From Papaver somniferum (Eukaryota > Streptophyta > Magnoliopsida > Ranunculales > Papaveraceae): a stretch of 64,000 nt of DNA. How positions within the stretch are numbered: position 1 is the first letter of the stretch; every line of letters starts with the position of its first letter. The notes under the pieces were generated by a model that saw only the letters and a list, made by a program, of their open reading frames with translations, did not search any database and had not been told where the DNA came from. Positions 48,034 to 60,570 of the stretch are shown here, in pieces. The translations under genes were made by a program, and so were the position numbers. Where the stretch lies: contig NC_039368.1 of assembly GCF_003573695.1 (NCBI RefSeq), forward strand, positions 84,582,374 to 84,646,373, read 5' to 3'.

Positions 48034-49296
48034 TCATGATAAATGTTTTCCTATGTCTTTAATAGGACTTGTTAAGAGGGCATATCATTTCTTGCTAAGG
48101 TATGGGAGATAATCCGCCCGGAGCGAAATAATCTCGTCCAGAATTTCCGAAAAAGTCACTTTCTGTTGCCGCAAAACATCAGAAACTAGAGAAACCTGTA
48201 AGGATTTTGGTGAAATGTTCCGCATGAAAAATGTTCTCCCATGTCTTTACTAGTACTTGTTAAGAGGGAATAGCATTTCGTGCTAAGGTATGGGAGATAA
48301 TCCGCCCGGAGCGAAATAATCTCGTCCAGAATTGGGGAAAAAGTCACTTTATGTTACCGCAAAACATCAGAAACTAGAGAACCCTGTAAGGATTTTCGAT
48401 AAATGTTCCTCATGAGTAATGTTTGATTATGTCTTTACTAGTACTTGTTAATAGGTCATATCATTTCGTGCTAAGGTGTGAGAGATAATCCTCCCGGAGC
48501 GAAATAATCTCGTCCCGAATTTGGGAAAAAGCCACTTTTGGTTGCCGCAAAACATCAGAAACTAGAGAAACTTGTAAGGATTTTGGAGAAATGTTCCTCA
48601 TGTGAAATGTTCGCTTATGTCTTTACTAGGACTTGTTAAGAGGTCATAGCATTTCGTGCTAAGGAATGGGAGATAATCCGCCCGGAGCGAAATAATCTCG
48701 TCCAGAATTTGGGAAAAAGTCACTTTATGTTGCCGCAAAACATCAGAAACTAGAGAAACCTGTAAGGGTTTGGAGAAATGTTCCTCATGAGAAATGTTCG
48801 TTTGTGTGTCTTTACTAGGAATTTTTAAGAGGGAATAACATTTCGTGCTAAGGTATGGGAGATAATCAACCCGGAGCGAAATAATCTCGTCCAGAATTTC
48901 CGAAAAAGTCACTTTCTTTTGCCGCAAAACATCAGAAACTAGAGAAACCTGTAAGGATTTTGGTGAAATGTTCCGTATGAGAAATGTTCTCCCATGTCTT
49001 TACTAGTACTTGTTAAGAGGGCATATCATTTCGTGTTAAGGTATGAGAGATAATCCTCCCGGAGCGAAATAATCTCGTCCAGAATTTGGGGAAAAGTCAC
49101 TTTTGGTTGCCGCGAAACATCAGAAACTAGAGAAACTTGTAAGGATTTTGGAGAAATGTTCCTCATAAGAAATGTTTGCCGATGTCTTTAATAGGAATTG
49201 TTAAGAGGGCATATCATTTCGTGCTAAGGTATGGGAGATAATCCGCCCGGAGCGAAATAATCTCGTCCAGAATTTGGTAAAAAGTCACTTTATGTT
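48034..49296 (+). repeat. Right-domain G-W-W-C stretch
   Basis: Class order C, G, W, W, C, W, T. It includes copy 2 of the 3,576-bp duplication and the first gccgcgaaac near 49,111. The W box near 49,090 is ttggggaaaag, a private variant. Confidence 0.65.
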
Positions 49297-49399
49297 GCCG
49301 CAAAACATCAGAAACTAGAGAAACGTGTAAGGATTTTCGAGAAATGTTCCTCATGAGAAATGTTTGCCTATGTCTTTACTAGTACTTGTTAATAGGACA

Positions 49400-51310
49400 T
49401 ATCATTTCGTGCTAAGGTATGGGAGATAATCCGCACGGAGCGAAATAATCTCGTCCAGAATTTGGGAAAAAGTCACTTTATGTTGCCGCAAAACATCAGA
49501 AACTAGAGAAACCTGTAAGGGTTTGGAGAAATGTTCCTCATGAGAAATGTTCGTTTGTGTGTCTTTACTAGGACTTTTTAAGAGGGAATAACATTTCGTG
49601 CTAAGGTATGGGAGATAATCAACCCGGAGCGAAATAATCTCGTTCAGAATTTCCGAAAAAGTCACTTTCTTTTGCCGCAAAACATCAGAAACTAGAGAAA
49701 CCTGTAAGGATTTTGGTGAAATGTTCCATATGAGAAATGTTCTCCCATGTCTTTACTAGTACTTGTTAAGAGGGCATATCATTTCGTGTTAAGGTATGAG
49801 AGATAATCCTCCCGGAGCGAAATAATCTCGTCCAGAATTTGGGAAAAAGTCACTTTTGGTTGCCGCGAAACATCAGAAACTAGAGAAACTTGTAAGGATT
49901 TTGGAGAAATGTTCCTCATAAGAAATGTTTGCATATGTCTTTAATAGGACTTGTTAAGAGGGCATATCATTTCGTGCTAAGGTATAGGAGATAATCCGCC
50001 CGGAGCGAAATAATCTCGTCCAGAATTTGGTAAAGAGTCACTTTATGTTGCCGCAAAACATCAGAAACTAGAGAAACGTGTAAGGATTTTCGAGAAATGT
50101 TCCTCATGAGAAATGTTTGCCTATGTCTTTACTAGTACTTGTTAATAGGACATATCATTTCGTGCTAAGGTATGGGAGATAATCCGCCCGGAGCGAAATA
50201 ATCTCGTCCAGAATTTGGGAAAAAGTCACTTTATGTTGCCGCAAAACATCAGAAACTAGAGAAACCTGTAAGGGTTTGGAGAAATGTTCCTCATGAGAAA
50301 TGTTCGTTTGTGTGTCTTTACTAGGACTTTTTAAGAGGGAATAACATTTCGTGCTAAGGTATGGGAGATAATCAACCCGGAGCGAAATAATCTCGTCCAG
50401 AATTTCCGAAAAAGTCACTTTCTTTTGCCGCAAAACATCAGAAACTAGAGAAACCTGTAAGGATTTTGGTGAATTGTTCCGTATGAGAAATGTTCTCCCA
50501 TGTCTTTACTAGTACTTGTTAAAAGGGAATATCATTTCGTGTTAAGGTATGAGAGATAATCCTCCCGGAGCGAAATAATCTCGTCCAGAATTTGGGAAAA
50601 AATCACTTTATGTTGCCGCAAAACATCAGAAACTAGAGAAACCTGTAAGGATTTTGGAGAAATGTTCCTCATGAGAAATGTTCTTCTGTGTGTCTTTACT
50701 AGGACTTTTTAAGAGGGAATAGCAATTCGTGCTAAGGTATGGGAGATAATCGGCCCGGAGCGAAATAATCTCGTCCAGAATTTCCGAAAAAGTCACTTTC
50801 TGTTGCCGCAAAACATCTGAAACTAGAAAAACCTGTAAGGATTTTGGTGAAATGTTCCGCATGAGAAATGTTTGCATGTCTTTACTAGTACTTGTTAAGA
50901 GTGCATAGCATTTCGTGCTAAGGTATGGGAGATAATCCGCCCGGAGCGAAATAATCTCGTCCAGAATTTGGGAAAAAGTCACTTTTGGTTGCCGCGAAAC
51001 ATCAGAAACTAGAGAAACTTGTAAGGATTTTGGAGAAATGTTCCTCATAAGAAATGTTTGCCTATGTCATTAATAGGACTTGTTAAGAGGGCATATCATT
51101 TCGTGCTAAGGTATGGGAGATAATCCGCCCGGAGCGAAATAATCTCGTCCAGAATTTGGTAAAAAGTCACTTTATGTTGCCGCAAAACATCAGAAACTAG
51201 AGAAACGTGTAAGGATTTTCGAGAAATGTTCCTCATGAGAAATGTTTGCCTATGTCTTTACTAGTACTTGTTAATAGGACATATCATTTCGTGCTAAGGT
51301 ATGGGAGATA
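49400..51310 (+). repeat. 11,104-bp-offset duplication, copy 1
   Basis: It matches 60,504-62,414 at 11,104 bp (59 monomers) over about 1.9 kb. Shared rare marks are ttccatatgag near 49,725, ggtataggag near 49,982, ggtaaagagtcac near 50,033, ggtgaattgttcc near 50,469, the 2-bp loss tttgcatgtc near 50,871 and gtcattaatagg near 51,066. Confidence 0.87.
49485..50237 (+). repeat. Type tetramer C-W-T-W, 753 bp
   Basis: Monomers lie at 49,485-49,673 (C, 189 bp), 49,674-49,861 (W, 188), 49,862-50,049 (T, 188) and 50,050-50,237 (W, 188), together 753 bp. The C monomer has aagggtttgg, cgtttgtgtg and aatcaaccc. The W after C starts the gtgttaaggtatgag type, the T carries cataagaaatgtttgc, and the last W carries gttaataggacatatc. 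The same order recurs near 52.7, 54.0-55.9, 56.6-57.7 and 61.0-62.6 kb. Confidence 0.85.
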
Positions 51311-51411
51311 ATCCTCCCGGAGCGAAATAATCTCGTCCAGAATTTGGGAAAAAATCACTTTATGTTGCCGCAAAACATCAGAAACTAGAGAAACCTGTAA
51401 GGATTTTGGAG

Positions 51412-53417
51412 AAATGTTCCTCTTGAGAAATATTCTTCTGTGTGTCTTTACTAGGACTTTTTAAGAGGGAATAGCAATTCGTGCTAAGGTATGGGAGATA
51501 ATCGGCCCGGAGCGAAATAATCTCGTCCAGAATTTCCGAAAAAGTCACTTTCTGTTGCCGCAAAACATCTGAAACTAGAAAAACCTGTAAGGATTTTGGT
51601 GAAATGTTCCGCATGAGAAATGTTTGCATATGTCTTTACTAGTACTTGTTAAGAGTGCATAGCATTTCGTGCTAAGGTATGGGAGATAATCCGCCCGGAG
51701 CGAAATAATCTCGTCCAGAATTTGGGAAAAAGCCACTTTTGGTAGCCGCAAAACATCAGAAACTAGAGAAACTTGTAAGGATTTTGGAGAAATGTTCCCA
51801 TAAGAAATGTTCGCTTATGTCTTTACTAGGACTTGTTAAAAGGGCATAGCATTTCGTGCTAAGGTATGGGAGATAATCCGCCCGGAGCGAAATAATCTCG
51901 TCCAGAATTTGGGAAAAAGTCACTTTATGTTGCCGCAAAACATCAGAAAATAGAGAAACCTGTAAGGGTTTGGAGAAATGTTCCTCATGAGAAATGTTCG
52001 TCTGTGTGTCTTTACTAGGACTTTTTAAGAGGGAATAACATTTCGTGCTAAGGTATGGGAGATAATCGGCCCGGAGCGAAATAATCTCGTCCAGAATTTC
52101 CGAAAAAGTCACTTTCTGTTGCCGCAAAACATCAGAAAATAGAGAAACCTGTAAGGATTTTGGTGAAATGTTCCGTATGAGAAATGTTCTCCCATGTATT
52201 TACTAGTACTTTTTAAGAGGGCATATCATTTCGTGTTAAGGTATGAGAGATAATCCTCCCGGAGCGAAATAATCTCGTCCAGAATTTGGGAAAAAGTCAC
52301 TTTTGGTTGCCGCAAAACATCAGAAACTAGAGAAACTTGTAAGGATTTTGGAGAAATGTTCCTCATAAGAAATGTTTGCCTATGTCTTTAATAGGACTTG
52401 TTAAGAGGGCATATCATTTCTTGCTAAGGTATGGGAGATAATCCGCCCGGAGCGAAATAATCTCGTCCAGAATTTGGTAAAAAGTCACTTTATGTTGCCG
52501 CAAAACATCAGAAACTAGAGAAACGTGTAAGGATTTTCGAGAAATGTTCCTCATGAGAAATGTTTGCCTATGTCTTTACTAGTACTTGTTAATAGGACAT
52601 ATCATTTCGTGCTAAGGTATGGGAGATAATTTGCCCGGAGCGAAATAATCTCGTCCAGAATTTGGGAAAAAGTCACTTTATGTTGCCGCAAAACATCAGA
52701 AACTAGAGAAACCTGTAAGGGTTTGGAGAAATGTTCCTCATGAGAAATGTTCGTTTGTGTGTCTTTACTAGGACTTTTTAAGAGGGAATAACATTTCGTG
52801 CTAAGGTATGGGAGATAATCAACCCGGAGCGAAATAATCTCGTCCAGAATTTCCGAAAAAGTCACTTTCTTTTGCCGCAAAACATCAGAAACTAGAGAAA
52901 CCTGTAAGGATTTTGGTGAAATGTTCCGCATGAAAAATGTTCTCCCATGTCTTTACTAGTACTTGTTAAGAGGGAATAGCATTTCGTGCTAAGGTATGGG
53001 AGATAATCCGCCCGGAGCGAAATAATCTCATCCAGAATTGGGGAAAAAGTCACTTTCTGTTACCGCAAAACATCAGAAACTAGAGAACCCTGTAAGGATT
53101 TTCGATAAATGTTCCTCATGAGAAATGTTTGATTATGTCTTTACTAGTACTTGTTAATAGGTCATATCATTTCGTGCTAAGGTGTGAGAGATAATCCTCC
53201 CGGAGCGAAATAATCTCGTCCCGAATTTGGGAAAAAGCCACTTTTGGTTGCCGCAAAACATCAGAAACTAGAGAAACTTGTAAGGATTTTGGAGAAATGT
53301 TCCTCATGTGAAATGTTCGCTTATGTCTTTACTAGGACTTGTTAAGAGGTCATAGCATTTCGTGCTAAGGAATGGGAGATAATCCGCCCGGAGCGAAATA
53401 ATCTCGTCCAGAATTTG
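51412..53417 (+). repeat. 8,282-bp-offset duplication, copy 2
   Basis: This is the partner of 43,130-45,135. It carries a private gataatttgcccgg near 52,626 that recurs near 55,640, so this copy seeded another duplication 3,012 bp (16 monomers) downstream. Confidence 0.82.
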
Positions 53418-53675
53418 GTAAAAAGTCACTTTATGTTGCCGCAAAACATCAGAAACTAGAGAAACCTGTAAGGATTTTCGATAAATGTTCCTCATGAAAA
53501 ATGTTTGATTATGTCTTTACTAGTACTTGTTAATAGGTCATATCATTTCGTGCTAAGGTGTGAGAGATAATCCTCCCGGAGCGAAATAATCTCGTCCCGA
53601 ATTTGGGAAAAAGCCACTTTTGGTTGCCGCAAAACATCAGAAACTAGAGAAACTTGTAAGGATTTTGGAGAAATG
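52635..53675 (+). repeat. 5,458-bp-offset duplication, copy 1
   Basis: It matches 58,093-59,133 at 5,458 bp (29 monomers). Class order C, G, W, T, W. It contains the pair in which gttgattatg-type monomers flank a T monomer. Confidence 0.78.
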
Positions 53676-55699
53676 TTCCTCATGTGAAATGTTCGCTTAT
53701 GTCTTTACTAGGACTTGTTAAGAGGTCATAGCATTTCGTGCTAAGGAATGGGAGATAATCCGCCCGGAGCGAAATAATCTCGTCCAGAATTTGGGAAAAA
53801 GTCACTTTATGTTGCCGCAAAACATCAGAAACTAGAGAAACCTGTAAGGGTTTGGAGAAATGTTCCTCATGAGAAATGTTCGTTTGTGTGTCTTTACTAG
53901 GAATTTTTAAGAGGGAATAACATTTCGTGCTAAGGTATGGGAGATAATCAACCCGGAGCGAAATAATCTCGTCCAGAATTTCCGAAAAAGTCACTTTCTT
54001 TTGCCGCAAAACATCAGAAACTAGAGAAACCTGTAAGGATTTTGGTGAAATGTTCCGTATGAGAAATGTTCTCCCATGTCTTTACTAGTACTTGTTAAGA
54101 GGGCATATCATTTCGTGTTAAGGTATGAGAGATAATCCTCCCGGAGCGAAATAATCTCGTCCAGAATTTGGGAAAAAGTCACTTTTGGTTGCCGCGAAAC
54201 ATCAGAAACTAGAGAAACTTGTAAGGATTTTGGAGAAATGTTCCTCATAAGAAATGTTTGCCTATGTCTTTAATAGGACTTGTTAAGAGGGCATATCATT
54301 TCGTGCTAAGGTATGGGAGATAATCCGCCCGGAGCGAAATAATCTCGTCCAGAATTTGGTAAAAAGTCACTTTATGTTGCCGCAAAACATCAGAAACTAG
54401 AGAAACGTGTAAGGATTTTGGAGAAATGTTCCTCATGAGAAATGTTTGCCTATGTCTTTACTAGTACTTGTTAATAGGACATATCATTTCGTGCTAAGGT
54501 ATGGGAGATAATCCGCCCGGAGCGAAATAATCTCGTCCAGAATTTGGGAAAAAGTCACTTTATGTTGCCGCAAAACATCAGAAACTAGAGAAACCTGTAA
54601 GGGTTTGGAGAAATGTTCCTCATGAGAAATGTTCGTTTGTGTGTCTTTACTAGGACTTTTTAAGAGGGAATAACATTTCGTGCTAAGGTATGGGAGATAA
54701 TCAACCCGGAGCGAAATAATCTCGTCCAGAATTTCCGAAAAAGTCACTTTCTTTTGCCGCAAAACATCAGAAACTAGAGAAACCTGTAAGGATTTTGGTG
54801 AAATGTTCCATATGAGAAATGTTCTCCCATGTCTTTACTAGTACTTGTTAAGAGGGCATATCATTTCGTGTTAAGGTATGAGAGATAATCCTCCCGGAGC
54901 GAAATAATCTCGTCCAGAATTTGGGAAAAAGTCACTTTATGTTGCCGCAAAACATCAGAAACTAGAGAAACCTGTAAGGGTTTGGAGAAATGTTCCTCAT
55001 GAGAAATGTTCGTTTGTGTGTCTTTACTAGGACTTTTTAAGAGGGAATAACATTTCGTGCTAAGGTATGGGAGATAATCAACCCGGAGCGAAATAATCTC
55101 GTCCAGAATTTCCGAAAAAGTCACTTTCTTTTGCCGCAAAACATCAGAAACTAGAGAAACCTGTAAGGATTTTGGTGAAATGTTCCGTATGAGAAATGTT
55201 CTCCCATGTCTTTACTATCACTTGTTAAGAGGGCATATCATTTCGTGTTAAGGTATGAGAGATAATCCTCCCGGAGCGAAATAATCTCGTCCAGAATTTG
55301 GGAAAAAGTCACTTTTGGTTGCCGCGAAACATCAGAAACTAGAGAAACTTGTAAGGATTTTGGAGAAATGTTCCTCATAAGAAATGTTTGCCTATGTCTT
55401 TAATAGGACTTGTTAAGAGGGCATATCATTTCTTGCTAAGGTATGGGAGATAATCCGCCCGGAGCGAAATAATCTCGTCCAGAATTTGGTAAAAAGTCAC
55501 TTTATGTTGCCGCAAAACATCAGAAACTAGAGAAACGTGTAAGGATTTTCGAGAAATGTTCCTCATGAGAAATGTTTGCCTATGTCTTTACTAGTACTTG
55601 TTAATAGGACATATCATTTCGTGCTAAGGTATGGGAGATAATTTGCCCGGAGCGAAATAATCTCGTCCAGAATTTGGGAAAAAGTCACTTTATGTTGCC
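53676..55699 (+). repeat. Tetramer stretch with one extra W-C dimer
   Basis: Class order W, C, W, T, W, C, W, C, W, T, W. The W-C pair at about 54,770-55,140 repeats the preceding pair at a 377-bp offset (188+189), a dimer insertion into the tetramer pattern. A private actatcacttg appears near 55,213. Confidence 0.72.
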
Positions 55700-56995
55700 G
55701 CAAAACATCAGAAACTAGAGAAACCTGTAAGGGTTTGGAGAAATGTTCCTCATGAGAAATGTTCGTTTGTGTGTCTTTACTAGGACTTTTTAAGAGGGAA
55801 TAACATTTCGTGCTAAGGTATGGGAGATAATCAACCCGGAGCGAAATAATCTCGTCCAGAATTTCCGAAAAAGTCACTTTCTTTTGCCGCAAAACATCAG
55901 AAACTAGAGAAACCTGTAAGGATTTTGGTGAAATGTTCCGCATGAAAAATGTTCTCCCATGTCTTTACTAGTACTTGTTAAGAGGGAATAGCATTTCGTG
56001 CTAAGGTATGGGAGATAATCCGCCCGGAGCGAAATAATCTCATCCAGAATTGGGGAAAAAGTCACTTTCTGTTACCGCAAAACATCAGAAACTAGAGAAC
56101 CCTGTAAGGATTTTCGATAAATGTTCCTCATGAGAAATGTTTGATTATGTCTTTACTAGTACTTGTTAATAGGTCATATCATTTCGTGCTAAGGTGTGAG
56201 AGATAATCCTCCCGGAGCGAAATAATCTCGTCCCGAATTTGGGAAAAAGCCACTTTTGGTTGCCGCAAAACATCAGAAACTAGAGAAACTTGTAAGGATT
56301 TTGGAGAAATGTTCCTCATGTGAAATGTTCGCTTATGTCTTTACTAGGACTTGTTAAGAGGTCATAGCATTTCGTGCTAAGGAATGGTAGATAATCCGCC
56401 CGGAGCGAAATAATCTCGTCAGAATTTGGGAAAAAGTCACTTTATGTTGCCGCAAAACATCAGAAACTAGAGAAACCTGTAAGGGTTTGGAGAAATGTTC
56501 CTCATGAGAAATGTTCGTTTGTGTGTCTTTACTAGGACTTTTTAAGAGGGAATAACATTTCGTGCTTAGGTATGGGAGATAATCAACCCGGAGCGAAATA
56601 ATCTCGTCCAGAATTTCCGAAAAAGTCACTTTCTTTTGCCGCAAAACATCAGAAACTAGAGAAACCTGTAAGGATTTTGGTGAAATGTTCCGTATGAGAA
56701 ATGTTCTCCCATGTCTTTACTAGTACTTGTTAAGAGGGCATATCATTTCGTGTTAAGGTATGAGAGATAATCCTCCCGGAGCGAAATAATCTCGTCCAGA
56801 ATTTGGGAAAAAGTCACTTTTGGTTGCCGCGAAACATCAGAAACTAGAGAAACTTGTAAGGATTTTGGAGAAATGTTCCTCATAAGAAATGTTTGCCTAT
56901 GTCTTTAATAGGACTTGTTAAGAGGGCATATCATTTCGTGCTAAGGTATGGGAGATAATCCGCCCGGAGCGAAATAATCTCGTCCAGAATTTGGT
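55700..56995 (+). repeat. 3,575-bp-offset duplication, copy 1
   Basis: It matches 59,275-60,570 at 3,575 bp (19 monomers) over seven monomers: C, G, W, W (one base short), C, W, then a box that is T here and W in the partner. It includes the block also found at 23,464-24,295. Confidence 0.85.
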
Positions 56996-59274
56996 AAAAA
57001 GTCACTTTATGTTGCCGCAAAACATCAGAAACTAGAGAAACGTGTAAGGATTTTGGAGAAATGTTCCTCATGAGAAATGTTTGCCTATGTCTTTACTAGT
57101 ACTTGTTAATAGGACATATCATTTCGTGCTAAGGTATGGGAGATAATCCGCCCGGAGCGAAATAATCTCGTCCAGAATTTGGGAAAAAGTCACTTTATGT
57201 TGCCGCAAAACATCAGAAACTAGAGAAACCTGTAAGGGTTTGGAGAAATGTTCCTCATGAGAAATGTTCGTTTGTGTGTCTTTACTAGGACTTTTTAAGA
57301 GGGAATAACATTTCGTGCTAAGGTATGGGAGATAATCAACCCGGAGCGAAATAATCTCGTCCAGAATTTCCGAAAAAGTCACTTTCTTTTGCCGCAAAAC
57401 ATCAGAAACTAGAGAAACCTGTAAGGATTTTGGTGAAATGTTCCATATGAGAAATGTTCTCCCATGTCTTTACTAGTACTTGTTAAGAGGGCATATCATT
57501 TCGTGTTAAGGTATGAGAGATAATCCTCCCGGAGCGAAATAATCTCGTCCAGAATTTGGGAAAAAGTCACTTTTGGTTGCCGCGAAACATCAGAAACTAG
57601 AGAAACTTGTAAGGATTTTGGAGAAATGTTCCTCATAAGAAATGTTTGCCTATGTGTTTAATAGGACTTGTTAAGAGGGCATATCATTTCGTGCTAAGGT
57701 ATGGGAGATAATCCGCCCGGAGCGAAATAATCTCGTCCAGAATTTGGTAAAAAGTCACTTTATGTTGCCGCAAAACATCAGAAACTAGAGAACCCTGTAA
57801 GGATTTTCGATAAATGTTCCTCATGAAAAATGTTTGATTATGTCTTTACTAGTACTTGTTAATAGGTCATATCATTTCGTGCTAAGGTGTGAGAGATAAT
57901 CCTCCCGGAGCGAAATAATCTCGTCCCGAATTTGGGAAAAAGCCACTTTTGGTTGCCGCAAAACATCAGAAACTAGAGAAACTTGTAAGGATTTTGGAGA
58001 AATGTTCCTCATGTGAAATGTTCGCTTATGTCTTTACTAGGACTTGTTAAGAGGTCATAGCATTTCGTGCTAAGGAATGGGAGATAATCCGCCCGGAGCG
58101 AAATAATCTCGTCCAGAATTTGGGAAAAAGTCACTTTATGTTGCCGCAAAACATCAGAAACTAGAGAAACCTGTAAGGGTTTGGAGAAATGTTCCTCATG
58201 AGAAATGTTCGTTTGTGTGTCTTTACTAGGACTTTTTAAGAGGGAATAACATTTCGTGCTAAGGTATGGGAGATAATCAACCCGGAGCGAAATAATCTCG
58301 TCCAGAATTTCCGAAAAAGTCACTTTCTTTTGCCGCAAAACATCAGAAACTAGAGAAACCTGTAAGGATTTTGGTGAAATGTTCCGCATGAAAAATGTTC
58401 TCCCATGTCTTTACTAGTACTTGTTAAGAGGGAATAGCATTTCGTGCTAAGGTATGGGAGATAATCCGCCCGGAGCGAAATAATCTCATCCAGAATTGGG
58501 GAAAAAGTCACTTTCTGTTACCGCAAAACATCAGAAACTAGAGAACCCTGTAAGGATTTTCGATAAATGTTCCTCATGAGAAATGTTTGATTATGTCTTT
58601 ACTAGTACTTGTTAATAGGTCATATCATTTCGTGCTAAGGTGTGAGAGATAATCCTCCCGGAGCGAAATAATCTCGTCCCGAATTTGGGAAAAAGCCACT
58701 TTTGGTTGCCGCAAAACATCAGAAACTAGAGAAACTTGTAAGGATTTTGGAGAAATGTTCCTCATGTGAAATGTTCGCTTATGTCTTTACTAGGACTTGT
58801 TAAGAGGTCATAGCATTTCGTGCTAAGGAATGGGAGATAATCCGCCCGGAGCGAAATAATCTCGTCCAGAATTTGGTAAAAAGTCACTTTATGTTGCCGC
58901 AAAACATCAGAAACTAGAGAAACCTGTAAGGATTTTCGATAAATGTTCCTCATGAAAAATGTTTGATTATGTCTTTACTAGTACTTGTTAATAGGTCATA
59001 TCATTTCGTGCTAAGGTGTGAGAGATAATCCTCCCGGAGCGAAATAATCTCGTCCCGAATTTGGGAAAAAGCCACTTTTGGTTGCCGCAAAACATCAGAA
59101 ACTAGAGAAACTTGTAAGGATTTTGGAGAAATGTTCCTCATAAGAAATGTTCTCCCATGTCTTTACTAGGACTTGTTAAGAGGGAATATCATTTCGTGCT
59201 AAGGTATGGGAGATAATCCGCCTGGAGCGAAATAATCTCATCCAGAATTGGGGAAAAAGTCACTTTCTGTTACC
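56996..59274 (+). repeat. Right-domain tetramers and partner of the 5,458-bp duplication
   Basis: Class order T, W, C, W, T, W, W, C, G, W, T, W, G. The part 58,093-59,133 is the second copy of the 5,458-bp duplication. The monomer near 59,150-59,270 is a hybrid: cataagaaatgttctccc joins the start of a T-type monomer to a G-type monomer with gcctggagcg. The same hybrid recurs near 63,290-63,400. Confidence 0.7.
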
Positions 59275-60570
59275 GCAAAACATCAGAAACTAGAGAAACC
59301 TGTAAGGGTTTGGAGAAATGTTCCTCATGAGAAATGTTCGTTTGTGTGTCTTTACTAGGACTTTTTAAGAGGGAATAACATTTCGTGCTAAGGTATGGGA
59401 GATAATCAACCCGGAGCGAAATAATCTCGTCCAGAATTTCCGAAAAAGTCACTTTCTTTTGCCGCAAAACATCAGAAACTAGAGAAACCTGTAAGGATTT
59501 TGGTGAAATGTTCCGCATGAAAAATGTTCTCCCATGTCTTTACTAGTACTTGTTAAGAGGGAATAGCATTTCGTGCTAAGGTATGGGAGATAATCCGCCC
59601 GGAGCGAAATAATCTCATCCAGAATTGGGGAAAAAGTCACTTTCTGTTACCGCAAAACATCAGAAACTAGAGAACCCTGTAAGGATTTTCGATAAATGTT
59701 CCTCATGAGAAATGTTTGATTATGTCTTTACTAGTACTTGTTAATAGGTCATATCATTTCGTGCTAAGGTGTGAGAGATAATCCTCCCGGAGCGAAATAA
59801 TCTCGTCCCGAATTTGGGAAAAAGCCACTTTTGGTTGCCGCAAAACATCAGAAACTAGAGAAACTTGTAAGGATTTTGGAGAAATGTTCCTCATGTGAAA
59901 TGTTCGCTTATGTCTTTACTAGGACTTGTTAAGAGGTCATAGCATTTCGTGCTAAGGAATGGTAGATAATCCGCCCGGAGCGAAATAATCTCGTCAGAAT
60001 TTGGGAAAAAGTCACTTTATGTTGCCGCAAAACATCAGAAACTAGAGAAACCTGTAAGGGTTTGGAGAAATGTTCCTCATGAGAAATGTTCGTTTGTGTG
60101 TCTTTACTAGGACTTTTTAAGAGGGAATAACATTTCGTGCTTAGGTATGGGAGATAATCAACCCGGAGCGAAATAATCTCGTCCAGAATTTCCGAAAAAG
60201 TCACTTTCTTTTGCCGCAAAACATCAGAAACTAGAGAAACCTGTAAGGATTTTGGTGAAATGTTCCGTATGAGAAATGTTCTCCCATGTCTTTACTAGTA
60301 CTTGTTAAGAGGGCATATCATTTCGTGTTAAGGTATGAGAGATAATCCTCCCGGAGCGAAATAATCTCGTCCAGAATTTGGGAAAAAGTCACTTTTGGTT
60401 GCCGCGAAACATCAGAAACTAGAGAAACTTGTAAGGATTTTGGAGAAATGTTCCTCATAAGAAATGTTTGCCTATGTCTTTAATAGGACTTGTTAAGAGG
60501 GCATATCATTTCGTGCTAAGGTATGGGAGATAATCCGCCCGGAGCGAAATAATCTCGTCCAGAATTTGGG
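59275..60570 (+). repeat. 3,575-bp-offset duplication, copy 2
   Basis: This is the partner of 55,700-56,995, with the same ggaatggtag, ctcgtcagaat and gtgcttagg marks. It ends where a W box replaces the T box, so the following tetramer lost its T monomer and its flank. Confidence 0.83.
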
